Counted from the stretch's first letter, positions 8,682 to 17,323 are shown. The stretch: DNA of 64,000 bases from FEN-987 sp964598845 (GCA_964598845.1 CAZRDM010000003.1:1-64000); one strand, 5' to 3'. The notes: a model not told the origin generated them from the letters alone. Translations and numbers: made by a program.

Positions 8682-8918
8682 ATGAATAACCCACATATCC
8701 ACATCCAAGAAAGCCAAGACAACTTCGTCCGCGAACCTGAAACCCACATCCAATCCTTTTCTACAGAAGAAAATGATGCATTTGCCGCTTACGCCCGGGT
8801 TCGAGGGAAAAATATAGTTGTGATCTATGAGAAGGAGAACGATGAAGACATTGTGATAACCGCTATGACAGTTGGCAGGAAGAGACTGATCAGATTTGGC
8901 TTCACTACGATACGATAA
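8682..8918 (+). CDS. DUF4258-like small protein (putative toxin)
   Basis: 78 residues. The segment 'PETHIQSFSTEENDAFAAYA', then 'KNIVVIYEKENDEDIVITAM', follows the DUF4258 pattern (P-E-x..., a basic strand, 'hxVVYxxxxxxxxVITv'), a RelE-like fold found in putative toxins. The N-terminal 'HAxxRMxxRGI' helix of the family is not evident, so the start may be wrong or the gene damaged. It overlaps the DUF2283 gene by 23 bp, the usual arrangement of this pair. Confidence 0.5.
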   Translation: MNNPHIHIQESQDNFVREPETHIQSFSTEENDAFAAYARVRGKNIVVIYEKENDEDIVITAMTVGRKRLIRFGFTTIR

Positions 8919-9096
8919 GATGGCCAAAGCGCTTTACGTACGGATAAGGAGAGGTAGAGTCGTGAAAACGGAAGTGCTGAACGACAGCGTCTTTGTGGAC
9001 CTAGACGGAGAGGGCAGATTGATTGGCATAGAAGTCATACTTCCCAAAGACCTGCCTCAGGAAGTTGCTAGTAGAATAATAGCAGCGACGACCTAA
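8896..9096 (+). CDS. DUF2283 domain protein (putative antitoxin)
   Basis: 66 residues from a TTG at 8896. It shows the full DUF2283 pattern: 'LRYDKMAKALYVRIRRG', 'VFVDLDGEGRLIGIEVIL' (canonical MKIxYDxExDALYIxL... VxVDxDxxGxVVGIEIL). These proteins are regularly encoded directly after DUF4258 proteins in archaea and bacteria, and the pair behaves like a toxin-antitoxin locus, though the biochemistry is little studied. Complete in length for the family. Confidence 0.8.
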   Translation: MASLRYDKMAKALYVRIRRGRVVKTEVLNDSVFVDLDGEGRLIGIEVILPKDLPQEVASRIIAATT

Positions 9097-9104
9097 GGGA
9101 GGAT

Positions 9105-9355
9105 ATGAGAGAGCTCGAAGACATGAAGCGAGCAAGATCACTCATTAGTTTCCCTGAAATCCCATCCAGACAGTCTCGTGGCACGGCAAGAGATAGCTGT
9201 GGTTATTGATAGTATGACGACAAAGGCGAGAGCGGATGTCGCTTGAGGGTCTAGGGTTGAAGAAAGACCTTGCGGTCCACGAATACGCCTATCGCATGGA
9301 ACTTGCACGCAGGAGCACAACAAAGCTTCTTGTGATGTTCACGGTCACAAGCTGA
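9105..9355 (+). pseudogene. broken small reading frames after DUF2283
   Basis: An ATG at 9105 with GGGAGGA just upstream opens 'MRELEDMKRARSLISFPEIP', which is lost after about 34 codons. 'QEIAVVIDSMTTKARADV' continues in another frame. From the TTG at 9257 'KKDLAVHEYAYRMELARRST' runs to TGA at 9353-9355. The pieces look coding but no single frame spans them. Family unknown. Confidence 0.25.
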
Positions 9356-9812
9356 CCAGACATCTCTCGTAGTCAGCAACGACGTATTTCTTACCTCGTG
9401 CGACTACTCTGTGCCCTTCCTCTTCAAGGAGTTTCTTCTGTCCCTTCACTCCTCCTGGGTACTTCTCGTTAATCACGCCTCCGCTCTTGAGAGTACGCCA
9501 GTAGGGCGTGGTGTCTTGTCTGCCCTGCCGTCTTTCTTCCTCAGCAGCACCGGCCGCTATGCGAGCAAATATGCCCGTCGTCAATGGACATCCAATGGTG
9601 GCGTTGTGCCTTCTCGCGATGGCGCTTCGAATCTCATTCATCGTGATCAGTTTTCCGCGAGGAACCTTTCTCATTATCTCATCGACCTCAATGGGCGCGG
9701 GAATCACAACGGTTCCGGAGCCCCATCTCTTGGCCATCTTGGGGGTGATCTTCTCCACCCTGGGTAGGCCTTTGCTATCCCTCAGCTTCTCAGACCAGCT
9801 TCTTCTCGACAT
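9345..9812 (-). CDS. MGMT-like DNA-binding domain protein
   Basis: 155 residues from the ATG ending at 9812. Fifty additional upstream codons are open but unconvincing. 'RWGSGTVVIPAPIEVDEIM', 'KVPRGKLITMNEIRSAIA', 'ATIGCPLTTGIFARIAA' and 'TPYWRTLKSGGVINEKYPGG' match the archaeal MGMT-family proteins that keep the helix-turn-helix of O6-alkylguanine transferases. The methyl-acceptor PCHRV motif is replaced by 'TPYWRTLKSGG', so it probably binds alkylated DNA rather than repairs it by itself (alkyltransferase-like). Transcribed convergently to the preceding small genes. Confidence 0.75.
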   Translation of the reverse strand: MSRRSWSEKLRDSKGLPRVEKITPKMAKRWGSGTVVIPAPIEVDEIMRKVPRGKLITMNEIRSAIARRHNATIGCPLTTGIFARIAAGAAEEERRQGRQDTTPYWRTLKSGGVINEKYPGGVKGQKKLLEEEGHRVVARGKKYVVADYERCLVSL

Positions 9813-10116
9813 ACCAGTCCTCCTCGTCAAAGAATGATGAACAACATCCTCTAGGAAAGCCTTCCGGGGCGAAAGTGTCTGCGGGGAGCAGATTAACGTT
9901 GAAGACCGGGACCAAAGTTCTGGGGGACGCAGGGGAATGGGAATGGACCTGTCAACGCACAACGCCGGTCGCGCCGACAGTGTGGGCTTCCTGTGCCATC
10001 CCCCTAACAGGGTTGATCGTTAGACGAGCGGCTTACCCCTATCTTCCTCTTACGAATTGGGAAGCCTGCCCGTATCTTGCCCACGCTAAGCGGAATTTCT
10101 CTTCTACTTCTCTAGG
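9813..10116. other. 304-bp intergenic region
   Basis: This lies between the start of the MGMT-like gene and the end of cysteine synthase. I see no convincing gene, RNA or repeat. It should hold the MGMT-like promoter. The open frames across it have no recognisable sequence. Confidence 0.4.
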
Positions 10117-11076
10117 CTATCGGTCGATTCCTGGAAGCACCACCTCAGGAGAGTAGGCGCATTTGATCTTGTACTTGAGGACGCAATCACGGCACTTGTC
10201 CTCGTCGCAGAGTTGGGTGCTGAGGTATTTCTCTCCGCCGTCCGGGGCCATCACCACCATGACGCCTTTGGTAAGCGTCCCCGCCTTCTCAAGCGCGACA
10301 TGTAGTATAGCCCCCGTGCTTGGCCCACAGAGTATCGCCTCTTCGAGTGCAAGTAACCGCGCGGTCTCCTCCGCTGTCTGTATGTTCACGTAGTGCCGCT
10401 CGTCTACGGCGTTGCTGTCGAATATCGAGGGAACATACTGGACCTGCAAGCTCTTCAACCCTTGTATCGGCGTCTTGCTATCAGGCTCTACGGCGATGAC
10501 TCTTAGCTCCGGATTGTGCTGTCGAAGCCTCTTCCCGACTCCCATCAGTGTCCCTGAAGTGCCGATTCCGCCCACGAAATGTGTGATTCTTCCTTGTGTG
10601 TCCTTCCAGATCTCCTCAGCGGTCGTCTCGTAGTGTGCGAGCGTGTTGTAGCGGTTTGAGAACTGGTTGGGCATGAAGTACTTGTCAGGATTCTCCTCTA
10701 CGATCTTCCTAGCCATGTCCTCAGCGCCGTTCATTCCCTTCGCGCCCGGCGACAGCACGATGCGGGCTCCGTGGACCATGAGCATCTTCCTTCGTTCCAT
10801 CGTCATAGTCTCCGGCATTACAAGCACCAGATTGTAGCCCTTCACGGCGCACACGATCGCCAAACCTATACCCGTGTTTCCACTCGTCGGCTCGATCACG
10901 ATCTTGTCCTTAGTGAGAACCCCCTCCGCCTCGGCATAGTCGATCATGTACTTTGCAATGCGATCCTTGACTGAGCCGCCAGGGTTGAACTTCTCAAGCT
11001 TCAGGTACATCTCGACGCTAGGGTTCGGGTTTATCCGCGAGAGCTTGAGCATCGGTGTACTCCCTATCAGATCCAA
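10117..11076 (-). CDS. cysK: cysteine synthase (O-acetylserine sulfhydrylase family)
   Basis: 319 residues, PLP-dependent beta family: 'LIGSTPMLKLSRI' N-terminus, 'FNPGGSVKDRIA' with the PLP lysine, substrate loop 'TSGNTGIGLA', and phosphate-binding 'GGIGTSGTLMG'. It makes cysteine from an activated serine and sulfide. The annotated start is a TTG. The family normally has about ten residues before 'DLIGSTP', and the frame is open upstream ('LLIVDSV'), so the true start may be further up with a rare codon. Unusual: a C-terminal extension with four cysteines, 'LCDEDKCRDCVLKYKIKC'. Together with IscS-IscU and cystathionine gamma-synthase it belongs to sulfur amino-acid metabolism. Confidence 0.9.
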   Translation of the reverse strand: MDLIGSTPMLKLSRINPNPSVEMYLKLEKFNPGGSVKDRIAKYMIDYAEAEGVLTKDKIVIEPTSGNTGIGLAIVCAVKGYNLVLVMPETMTMERRKMLMVHGARIVLSPGAKGMNGAEDMARKIVEENPDKYFMPNQFSNRYNTLAHYETTAEEIWKDTQGRITHFVGGIGTSGTLMGVGKRLRQHNPELRVIAVEPDSKTPIQGLKSLQVQYVPSIFDSNAVDERHYVNIQTAEETARLLALEEAILCGPSTGAILHVALEKAGTLTKGVMVVMAPDGGEKYLSTQLCDEDKCRDCVLKYKIKCAYSPEVVLPGIDR

Positions 11077-11451
11077 GACACTATCAACAATCAGTAGGAA
11101 CCACGATCCTTGCTCAGTTTTGGCGCGTAGTTAACAGCGTTATATAAACGCACTCCACTAGGGTCCCCCGCGATGACCAAAAACACATTGAAGGTCCGGT
11201 AGTCGAAGCTCCGCGACATGAAATCTCGAAAAGGCTAATATCCATAAGCCTTGTGATTGGATTGATGCGTTACTCTTATCTAGATAACGAACTTGCTGCC
11301 CTGTTGAAAGGCGTGTGTGTCACACACAAAAGACCGCTCCCGAACTTCTTATCACAAGGCTCAGGATATTTCTTGCCTACTAGCAGAGCACGAGCTCCAC
11401 AAAAACCACGATCGTTGACTAAAGAGGCATCAGAAGTCTGGAGTCTATCAC
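11077..11451. other. 375-bp intergenic region with a GT/AC palindrome
   Basis: Divergent spacer between cysK and the methyltransferase. GTGTGTG-T-CACACAC (11313-11327) is a perfect 15-bp palindrome. Around 11137-11149 'GTTATATAAACGC' is TATA-like for cysK on the opposite strand. A weak frame at 11253-11507 overlaps the methyltransferase start and looks spurious. Confidence 0.35.
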
Positions 11452-12344
11452 TTGCTGATTGGGTTCTCAGAAATCTACGAGAACACCGAGATCCTCAGTC
11501 CCATTGATCGACAAACATGGGAGACAATCGGCAACACAGCGAGACTGGGCTCCGAGTCTCGAGTTGTCGAGCTTGCCTCAGGGAAAGGTGCGTTCGCATT
11601 GTACTTGGCGAAGAAGTTCGGTTCCAAGATCGACTGTTTCGATTGTAATCGCCAGTTTGTCGAGCACGCTATCAGACGTGCCAACGAGCTCGGTCTCTCG
11701 TCACACGTTAGTTACTCTGTTCAGTATGTAGAACATCTAGTGCTTAGACACGATAAGTACGATCTAGGGGTCTGCTTGGGCTCTCTGTATTTGTTTAGAG
11801 AGAAGGGATGGAAAGTACTAACGAAAAATGTGAAAGCACGCGGCTTTTTTGCCGTCTCGGATATCTTCTGCAAGAAATCCCCTCCTCCCAGGGAGGTTAG
11901 CGCCATCTTCTTCGAGGAAGAGGAGGGACCTAACACTCTAGACGAGCTCCGAGAATGGTATACGAGCCGAGGAGTTGCGATTCTTCGAGAGGAAGAGTGT
12001 AGTCGAAAAGCTTGGCTTCAATACTACGATCTTATGGACCAACAACTTCAGACGCTTGCTAGGCGGTACAAGTCGGATCCCAAGAGACGGTTTGAGATAG
12101 GAGAAGCTTCTAAGGAAGCGAGCGTTTTCAGGAAGCATGGGGAAGAGTACATTGGCTATATTACATTCATAATGCAAAAGGGAATCTANNNNNNNNNNNN
12201 NNNNNNNNNNNNNNNNNNNNNNNNNNNNNNNNNNNNNNNNNNNNNNNNNNNNNNNNNNNNNNNNNNNNNNNNNNNNNNNNNNNNNNNNAGCATGGGGAAG
12301 AGTACATTGGCTATATTACATTCATAATGCAAAAGGGAATCTAG
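11452..12344 (+). CDS. class I SAM-dependent methyltransferase (crosses an assembly gap)
   Basis: TTG start. The SAM-binding motif I is 'VVELASGKGAFALYLAKKFG', with the acidic motif II 'IDCFDCNRQFVEHA' and 'YDLGVCLGSLYLF' as motif IV. The substrate is unknown. The frame enters a run of 100 N at 12189, and the 55 bases before the gap (12134-12188) recur exactly after it (12289-12343), followed by a TAG stop. Collapsing the duplicate gives a 246-residue protein ending 'IMQKGI'. The apparent 291-residue reading frame through the Ns is not real. Confidence 0.75.
12189..12288. other. assembly gap of exactly 100 N
   Basis: A scaffolding gap flanked by identical 55-bp ends (12134-12188 and 12289-12343). 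The two contigs overlap, so no sequence is missing. Confidence 0.95.
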
Positions 12345-12446
12345 TGCTCGTTGATTTGTCGGTTCTCTACGGGGTACGTCCGCGCCTCACAGAAGGTTCG
12401 TCTTCGTTGTTTGGGTATTCTGCATGGAGGGTACCTCTGCAGTCTT

Positions 12447-13838
12447 TCAGACGAGTATCTTGGTCCTTGGATTCAGCACATTGTTCGGGTCGAATATCCT
12501 TTTTATGGACTTCATGAGTTCCATTTCTTTGCCAGCCAGGCACATTCCAAGCTTTCCTGTTCTGATCTTCCCCACACCGTGCTCGCCTGTTATTACGCCT
12601 CCCGCTTCGATAGCAATTCGATATATCCTATCTCTCAGAATTTCTACGCGGTTGATGTCTTCGCCGGCATCTCTCATTATGTGAACGTGCAGATTGCCGT
12701 CTCCCGCATGACCGAAGATGGGTAGGATTACATTGGCCTCCTTTTGGATCTCCTCTATTAATGAGATCACGTTGTCCAACTCGGCGGTGGGCACGGTAAT
12801 GTCCAGAATGTCGGCTGTCTCGCTTTTCAGTGCGAAGTATATGCTGCTTCTTATTGCGAGGATTCGATCTTGGTCTCTCTTGGATTCTGCATAGAGAGGT
12901 TCGAGGGCGCGATTCTGTTGGCATACTTCGGCTAGCCTTGTGCTTTGCGAAAGAACTTGCTCTCTGCTTTCTTCGGCCACTATTACGATGAGGTAGCAAT
13001 TCCCTGATTTTGCTGGCCAGTGCTCACCAAGATGCCGAGCTGTTCTTTCAACTACGTCCTTCTCGACGTACTCTATTGCGAGCGGAAGTCCAATTTGCTG
13101 CAATATCTTCGGGACTGATGAAAGCGCGTCGTGCCTGTTCTCATAGGGAAGGATTAGGGTTGCTGTTGCGCCGGATTTCGCGTACAATCGAAGGATGACC
13201 TTGGTGATGACGGCCAGCGTACCTTCGCTACCTATTATCAGCTGCAGAAGATCGTAACCCACATTGTTCTTATGGAGCTTGCCCCCCAGGTTCAGTATCT
13301 CCCCTGTCGGGAGCACCGCTTCAATCCCTTTGACATAGTTCCTCATCACTCCGTATCTGAGAGCTCTTGATCCACCAGCGTTTGTGGCTACGAGCCCTCC
13401 CACCTGTGCGTTCTGGTCACCAGGGTGTAACGGGAAGAATAGTCCGGCTTGGCTCACCTTGTTTGAGAGAGTCTCAAGGGTAACGCCAGCTTCTACGACA
13501 ACCATAAGGTTGGCGGTGTCGATCTCAAGTCCGTTCATTCTCTCCATGGAAAGGATTATGCCATCCTGGGTCGGGATAGAACCACCTGCGAGACCAGTCC
13601 CACCACCTCTGGGAAATACTGGAATGCGATGCTTGCTCGCAAATTGCAGGATTTCGGAGACTTCTCGAGCGTTGGAAGGCTTCACTAGGACAAGATCGTT
13701 GGCGGGTTTTGGCCTAACTATCTTGGCGGTTTCATCTGCCAAATAGTTCTGCATTTTCTCTCTATCAGTCACCACATAACCGCTTCCCACAATGGCTTCT
13801 AAAGGATTCACGAGGAGTCGTTCCAAACTATCACTCAA
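12447..13838 (-). CDS. FAD-binding glycolate/lactate dehydrogenase (GlcD family)
   Basis: 463 residues from a TTG. The PCMH-type FAD-binding domain is at residues 40-220 ('PVFPRGGGTGLAGGSIP', 'GGLVATNAGGSRALRYG', 'GSEGTLAVITK'). The C-terminal substrate domain carries 'FGHAGDGNLHVHI' and 'ITGEHGVGK', both GlcD/D-lactate dehydrogenase hallmarks, and ends 'FDPNNVLNPRTKI'. It oxidises a 2-hydroxy acid. The electron acceptor is not evident, and no GlcE/F partner lies beside it. Glycerate kinase at 33 kb could act in the same glycolate/glycerate route (inference). Confidence 0.88.
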   Translation of the reverse strand: MSDSLERLLVNPLEAIVGSGYVVTDREKMQNYLADETAKIVRPKPANDLVLVKPSNAREVSEILQFASKHRIPVFPRGGGTGLAGGSIPTQDGIILSMERMNGLEIDTANLMVVVEAGVTLETLSNKVSQAGLFFPLHPGDQNAQVGGLVATNAGGSRALRYGVMRNYVKGIEAVLPTGEILNLGGKLHKNNVGYDLLQLIIGSEGTLAVITKVILRLYAKSGATATLILPYENRHDALSSVPKILQQIGLPLAIEYVEKDVVERTARHLGEHWPAKSGNCYLIVIVAEESREQVLSQSTRLAEVCQQNRALEPLYAESKRDQDRILAIRSSIYFALKSETADILDITVPTAELDNVISLIEEIQKEANVILPIFGHAGDGNLHVHIMRDAGEDINRVEILRDRIYRIAIEAGGVITGEHGVGKIRTGKLGMCLAGKEMELMKSIKRIFDPNNVLNPRTKILV

Positions 13839-14121
13839 CTTGAAACTCGCCCTTTGATCGTCTCAACGACTTCGCCTACCGAAGAAGTCTCCATATTCTG
13901 CAACACACTTTTGAACGTCTCTGATGACCAATTGAACCATCTACTCGAGTTGAGGCTTTGTCCAACTTTGGTTCAGTCCTCCCATTTTCAGGGGAGTTCC
14001 TCGACAGGGACGCACACAAATCCTAGCTGAATTGGAAATCTGCCATCACCTATGCTACCAAGCCGCAACTTCAGACCTGAGTGCGCCAAAACGCGCATAC
14101 TGCCCCCACCCCCACCTCAAC
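13839..14121. other. intergenic region between GlcD-like gene and HDAC-like gene
   Basis: About 280 bp with no convincing reading frame or RNA. It holds the promoter of the leftward GlcD-like gene. Nothing else is recognised. Confidence 0.35.
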
Positions 14122-14182
14122 AATAAATAACCCCTCAGAAATGGCGGGAAAGCAGTAGCCGCGGATTTCCCCACGGAAATCC
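14122..14182 (+). promoter_or_regulatory. TATA-like box and 8-bp inverted repeat upstream of the HDAC-like gene
   Basis: AATAAATA (about 14123-14130) is a candidate TATA box. GGATTTCC (14163-14170) and GGAAATCC (14175-14182) form a perfect inverted repeat around CCAC, 36 bp before the ATG at 14219. It could be an operator or a 5' leader hairpin. Confidence 0.35.
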
Positions 14183-14218
14183 TCAGTGTACAATCAGGGG
14201 ACAATCTGGGGTAACAAG

Positions 14219-14863
14219 ATGAAGATCGTTTTTCACGAAAGATATTTCGATGTTTACAGCGACGACCCAGCCTCAGAAGAAGGACGGCTTGATCGACCGT
14301 ATCAAATCCTGAAAGGAAACTTCGATCTAGTGAGGCCTAAAGCTGCATTCGATTCAGATCTTGAACTTGTCCATACGAGAGAACATGTCGATCGGATCAA
14401 ACGAGATCGGCACTTGTATGAGATCGCAGCTTTGGCTGTGGGAGGGACCATATGCGCCTCAGAGATCGCGCTTGAAGGGGAAGCAGCCTTTGGCTTGGTA
14501 AGACCGCCGGGTCATCATGCTAGCGCAAGTTCATCCTGGGGCTTCTGCTTCTTCAACAACATAGCCATAGCCATCAAGAAACTCATACAGATAGGTCAGG
14601 TTGAAAGAGCATTGATCGTCGACTTCGATCTTCACTTCGGCGATGGAACCAACAACATCTTCGGTAATGAACCATCAGTGATCTACTATCACATGGGTCC
14701 TACACTGGCGGACCTTTCCGACTTCCTCTATGGCCTAGGTGACTTCGACATCCTAGCTGTCTCCGCAGGATTCGACAGAGGGATCGCGGACTGGGGACAT
14801 ACCCTTACAGATGCCGATTATGAGCGGATCGGGCTTCTCCTGAAAGAGTTCTCGAAGCATTGA
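14219..14863 (+). CDS. HDAC/acetylpolyamine amidohydrolase-like protein, C-terminally truncated
   Basis: 214 residues from the ATG at 14219 (a GTG 33 bp upstream is less likely). It contains the deacetylase active site: 'RPPGHHASASSSWGFCFFNN' with the His-His pair, 'IVDFDLHFGDGT' with the zinc Asp-x-His, and 'AVSAGFDRG' with the third zinc ligand. The family continues with a helix and then 'LEGGY', whose tyrosine is catalytic. Here the frame ends at 'LLLKEFSKH' just before that point. The next gene, DUF488, begins in another frame at the same position and lacks its own N-terminus, so a deletion joins the two. Probably impaired or inactive. Confidence 0.7.
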   Translation: MKIVFHERYFDVYSDDPASEEGRLDRPYQILKGNFDLVRPKAAFDSDLELVHTREHVDRIKRDRHLYEIAALAVGGTICASEIALEGEAAFGLVRPPGHHASASSSWGFCFFNNIAIAIKKLIQIGQVERALIVDFDLHFGDGTNNIFGNEPSVIYYHMGPTLADLSDFLYGLGDFDILAVSAGFDRGIADWGHTLTDADYERIGLLLKEFSKH

Positions 14864-15341
14864 GGAGTTCCTAGGGCTTCTCAGGGAGCATGATATCAGT
14901 ATCGTAGTAGATATTCGGGCTTGGCCTACCTCTAAGCGCTACCCCCATTTCGATCGGGAGAACCTAGAGCAGAGTCTTGAAAGATCCGGCATAACGTATG
15001 TCTGGCTGGGTGAACAACTTGGAGGCTACCGCAAGAAGGGCTTGGGAGAACGTTCACCGAACAAGGCTTGGAAGAGCCAAGGCTTCAGAAACTACGCTGA
15101 TCACACTCTCACAAAGCAGTTCAAGGATGGCGTACTGAAGCTGTTGGGGCTAGCGGACCAGGGAAGAGTTGCGTTCATGTGCGCCGAACGATTGTATTGG
15201 CGCTGCCACCGACGAATCATATCAGACTACCTCAAAGCGAAAGGTCACACCATCACCCACATCATCAGCAGAGAGAAGACGAAGCAACATGAATTGTCCA
15301 GCCTCGCGAAGCTTATCGATGGCGAGCTGAACTACCCGTAG
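14844..15341 (+). pseudogene. DUF488 family protein, 5'-truncated
   Basis: The frame opens without a start codon at 'SSRSIEEFLGLLREHD' and continues 'ISIVVDIRAWPTSKRYPHF', 'YVWLGEQLGGYRKKGLGE', 'AFMCAERLYWRCHRRIISD', all matching DUF488. The family normally begins 'xLxTIGHSxRSxEEF'. The 'TIGHS' strand and initiator are missing, replaced by the tail of the HDAC-like gene. The only ATG is at 15042, inside the domain. DUF488 proteins are small enzymes of unknown activity with a conserved Cys near the C-terminus (here 'MCAERL'). Confidence 0.75.
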
Positions 15342-15352
15342 GCTCAGAACCC

Positions 15353-16213
15353 TTGATATCTGGAGCTGCCCCCACAAAGCCGAACGTATTCTTGCGGACA
15401 ATTGGCAAAGTGCCGAAAGACGCATTAACAGACATCGAGATGGTCCTCAGGGAGTGCTACCGTAGGCTGGAACCCCACAACGTCGAGCTCCTCGATCTAC
15501 TAGTCTTTGAAAATGCGACCCAAATGAACTCCTTCTATGCATCCGAGAAGGAAACATCAGGAGTGACATCGGAGACGCTCAGCGAGCGTTTCTTCGCCGT
15601 TCACGATGCATGGAGGGGAACACCGAGAATAGGAATATGCTTGGAAGCAATGGCCCAACTGCCTAGACTTATTCAGATCGGATCCTTGAGGCACGAGGTC
15701 GGACATTCAGTTCTCCATGGTTCACTCGAATACTATGTGTTCTCCATCACACCTCCACTTCTCCAGGCTACGAGGAGATTGAGATTAGGAAACGACTATT
15801 CGTTCACGATTCTTTACCTGATCTCAGTGGCAGTGAAGGACTTCGAGGTCACGACCTTTCTTGTGCAGAAAGAGTATGTTGAAGATCAAGTTGGCTACTC
15901 GCTTCATGCCCTGAAGTCATCGGAAGACGATCTGACCGCTTGGAGGATGGCGGAGGGCAACTCAGCTGCGGAGGCACTATGCCTAGCTGGTCGTCTCAAG
16001 GATACGGCATGTACTATAGCAATTCGCAATACCTTACAGAGACCGCTTGCTGAAACGTTAAGACAGGAACTGTCGTATCTACCAGATCGAATCCTCACCA
16101 AATTTCTCAGTTTCGCGGAGGTTCTACCGAAACGTCTCACCGGTGAAACGCTGGAAAACGTGAACGCCACAGTCAGATTATTCGTTGAAACGTTCCTCAA
16201 ACCCACGTTCTAG
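15353..16213 (+). CDS. HExxH-containing hypothetical protein
   Basis: 286 residues. The stretch 'GSLRHEVGHSVLHGSLEYY' contains HEVGH, the zinc-binding metallopeptidase motif HExxH, preceded by a region that could form the supporting beta-sheet. 'EYVEDQVGYSLHAL' follows about 70 residues later in a helical C-terminal part and could supply the third ligand. It resembles the small archaeal zincins whose substrates are unknown. No signal peptide, so cytoplasmic. It starts 11 bp after the DUF488 frame, and the two may be co-transcribed. Confidence 0.6.
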   Translation: MISGAAPTKPNVFLRTIGKVPKDALTDIEMVLRECYRRLEPHNVELLDLLVFENATQMNSFYASEKETSGVTSETLSERFFAVHDAWRGTPRIGICLEAMAQLPRLIQIGSLRHEVGHSVLHGSLEYYVFSITPPLLQATRRLRLGNDYSFTILYLISVAVKDFEVTTFLVQKEYVEDQVGYSLHALKSSEDDLTAWRMAEGNSAAEALCLAGRLKDTACTIAIRNTLQRPLAETLRQELSYLPDRILTKFLSFAEVLPKRLTGETLENVNATVRLFVETFLKPTF

Positions 16214-16285
16214 CGCTGGTCGGAAAAGAACCAAAGCATCCAGAGGATACATGAGTTAGCACGGACCGATCAAAGGTAGACCTTC

Positions 16286-17323
16286 CTACGAGACGGGCCT
16301 GTAGATGATTCCGAGCTCATCAGCGTACTCGTACGCTTCTTCCATCTCTCGTCTTGTTGGTCTCCTTGCAATATCTGGAAAGCTTTCCGGATGGTCATCC
16401 ACCTCATTGTCTGGATGGTACTGTCCCATTATGTTGACTAGCGCCCTCGGGCAGTTCTCGGCTATCCATTCGAGGATCCGTTTCGTGCAGCACTCCACAT
16501 GGTTGGGCATGACGAGGTGACGTATTATCATGTCTCCATTCTCGTGGGCTATCTTGTGATTTCTGGAGACGACCTCGAAGTATCGAATTATCTTCGACAG
16601 TCGAACAGCGCACTTGTCGTTTCCCCACTTGAAGTCCGGGAGCCAAATATCGATCACGCCTGAGAGGAGTTTCATTGCCTCGGTGCTGCAGAACATGTTG
16701 CTGTTCCAGAGCATCGGGACGTTCACCCTTGTTAGATTCATGGCTTCCAGAATCGTGTGCAAGTTGGGAGTTGGTTCTCCACCGACGAAGTTTATGTTTA
16801 GGGCTCCATCATTCCTCAGATCCTCTATTATGAGCGCGAGGTTGCGCGCGTCCACTGGAGCCCCGTTGGTTGCATTCTGTGAAATGTCGAAGTTCTGGCA
16901 GAATACGCATCGAAACGTGCATGAGGTGAAGAAGATTGTTCCGGATCCTCTGGAGCCGACGAGCGGAGGCTCCTCGCCGAAGTGCTTGAACCATGTGCTG
17001 ACAAGGCTTGTTCCTCCAAGCTTGCATGCCCCCTTCTTGGTTCCCTGAAATCGATCCACTCGACATCTCCACTCGCAGAAGACACAGCGCCTCAGGGTTC
17101 GTCTAGCAATCTCAACCTTCAGGTTGAGGAGACTACCCCCACCACTGGGCATTTCCTCCAGACTCAAGGCCCCCTGTGAAATCCTCGTCCTAGCACTCTC
17201 AAGATCATTAGAGAGTCGCTCATGCTCTCCCCATAGCTTCTCATCACTTGCTGAATTCAGGTCGATTTCGCACGGGATACGCTTGCAGATGAGAAACTTA
17301 GCCGACTTTTCGTTACGGGTCAC
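16286..17323 (-). CDS. radical SAM protein, PflX-like (COG1313 type)
   Basis: 345 residues. The radical SAM cluster motif is 'CTFRCVFCQN' (C-x3-C-x2-C). An N-terminal cysteine group 'RRCVFCEWRCRVDR' with a following 'GACKL' is characteristic of the PflX/COG1313 relatives of pyruvate-formate-lyase activating enzyme. 'INFVGGEPTPNLHTIL' and 'DIWLPDFKWGNDKCA' are further family blocks. The substrate is unknown. It is divergently transcribed from the IscS-IscU pair, from which it could receive its Fe-S cluster. Confidence 0.8.
   Translation of the reverse strand: MTRNEKSAKFLICKRIPCEIDLNSASDEKLWGEHERLSNDLESARTRISQGALSLEEMPSGGGSLLNLKVEIARRTLRRCVFCEWRCRVDRFQGTKKGACKLGGTSLVSTWFKHFGEEPPLVGSRGSGTIFFTSCTFRCVFCQNFDISQNATNGAPVDARNLALIIEDLRNDGALNINFVGGEPTPNLHTILEAMNLTRVNVPMLWNSNMFCSTEAMKLLSGVIDIWLPDFKWGNDKCAVRLSKIIRYFEVVSRNHKIAHENGDMIIRHLVMPNHVECCTKRILEWIAENCPRALVNIMGQYHPDNEVDDHPESFPDIARRPTRREMEEAYEYADELGIIYRPVS

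Noticed and set aside
11313..11327. GTGTGTGTCACACAC palindrome as an operator
   Set aside because: It is a simple dinucleotide palindrome without a nearby promoter in a usable position, so it is reported only as a feature of the spacer.
12189..12327. Reading frame continuing through the N gap to give a 291-residue protein
   Set aside because: It is produced by translating N as X. The flanking 55-bp duplicate shows the gene ends at the TAG at 12344.
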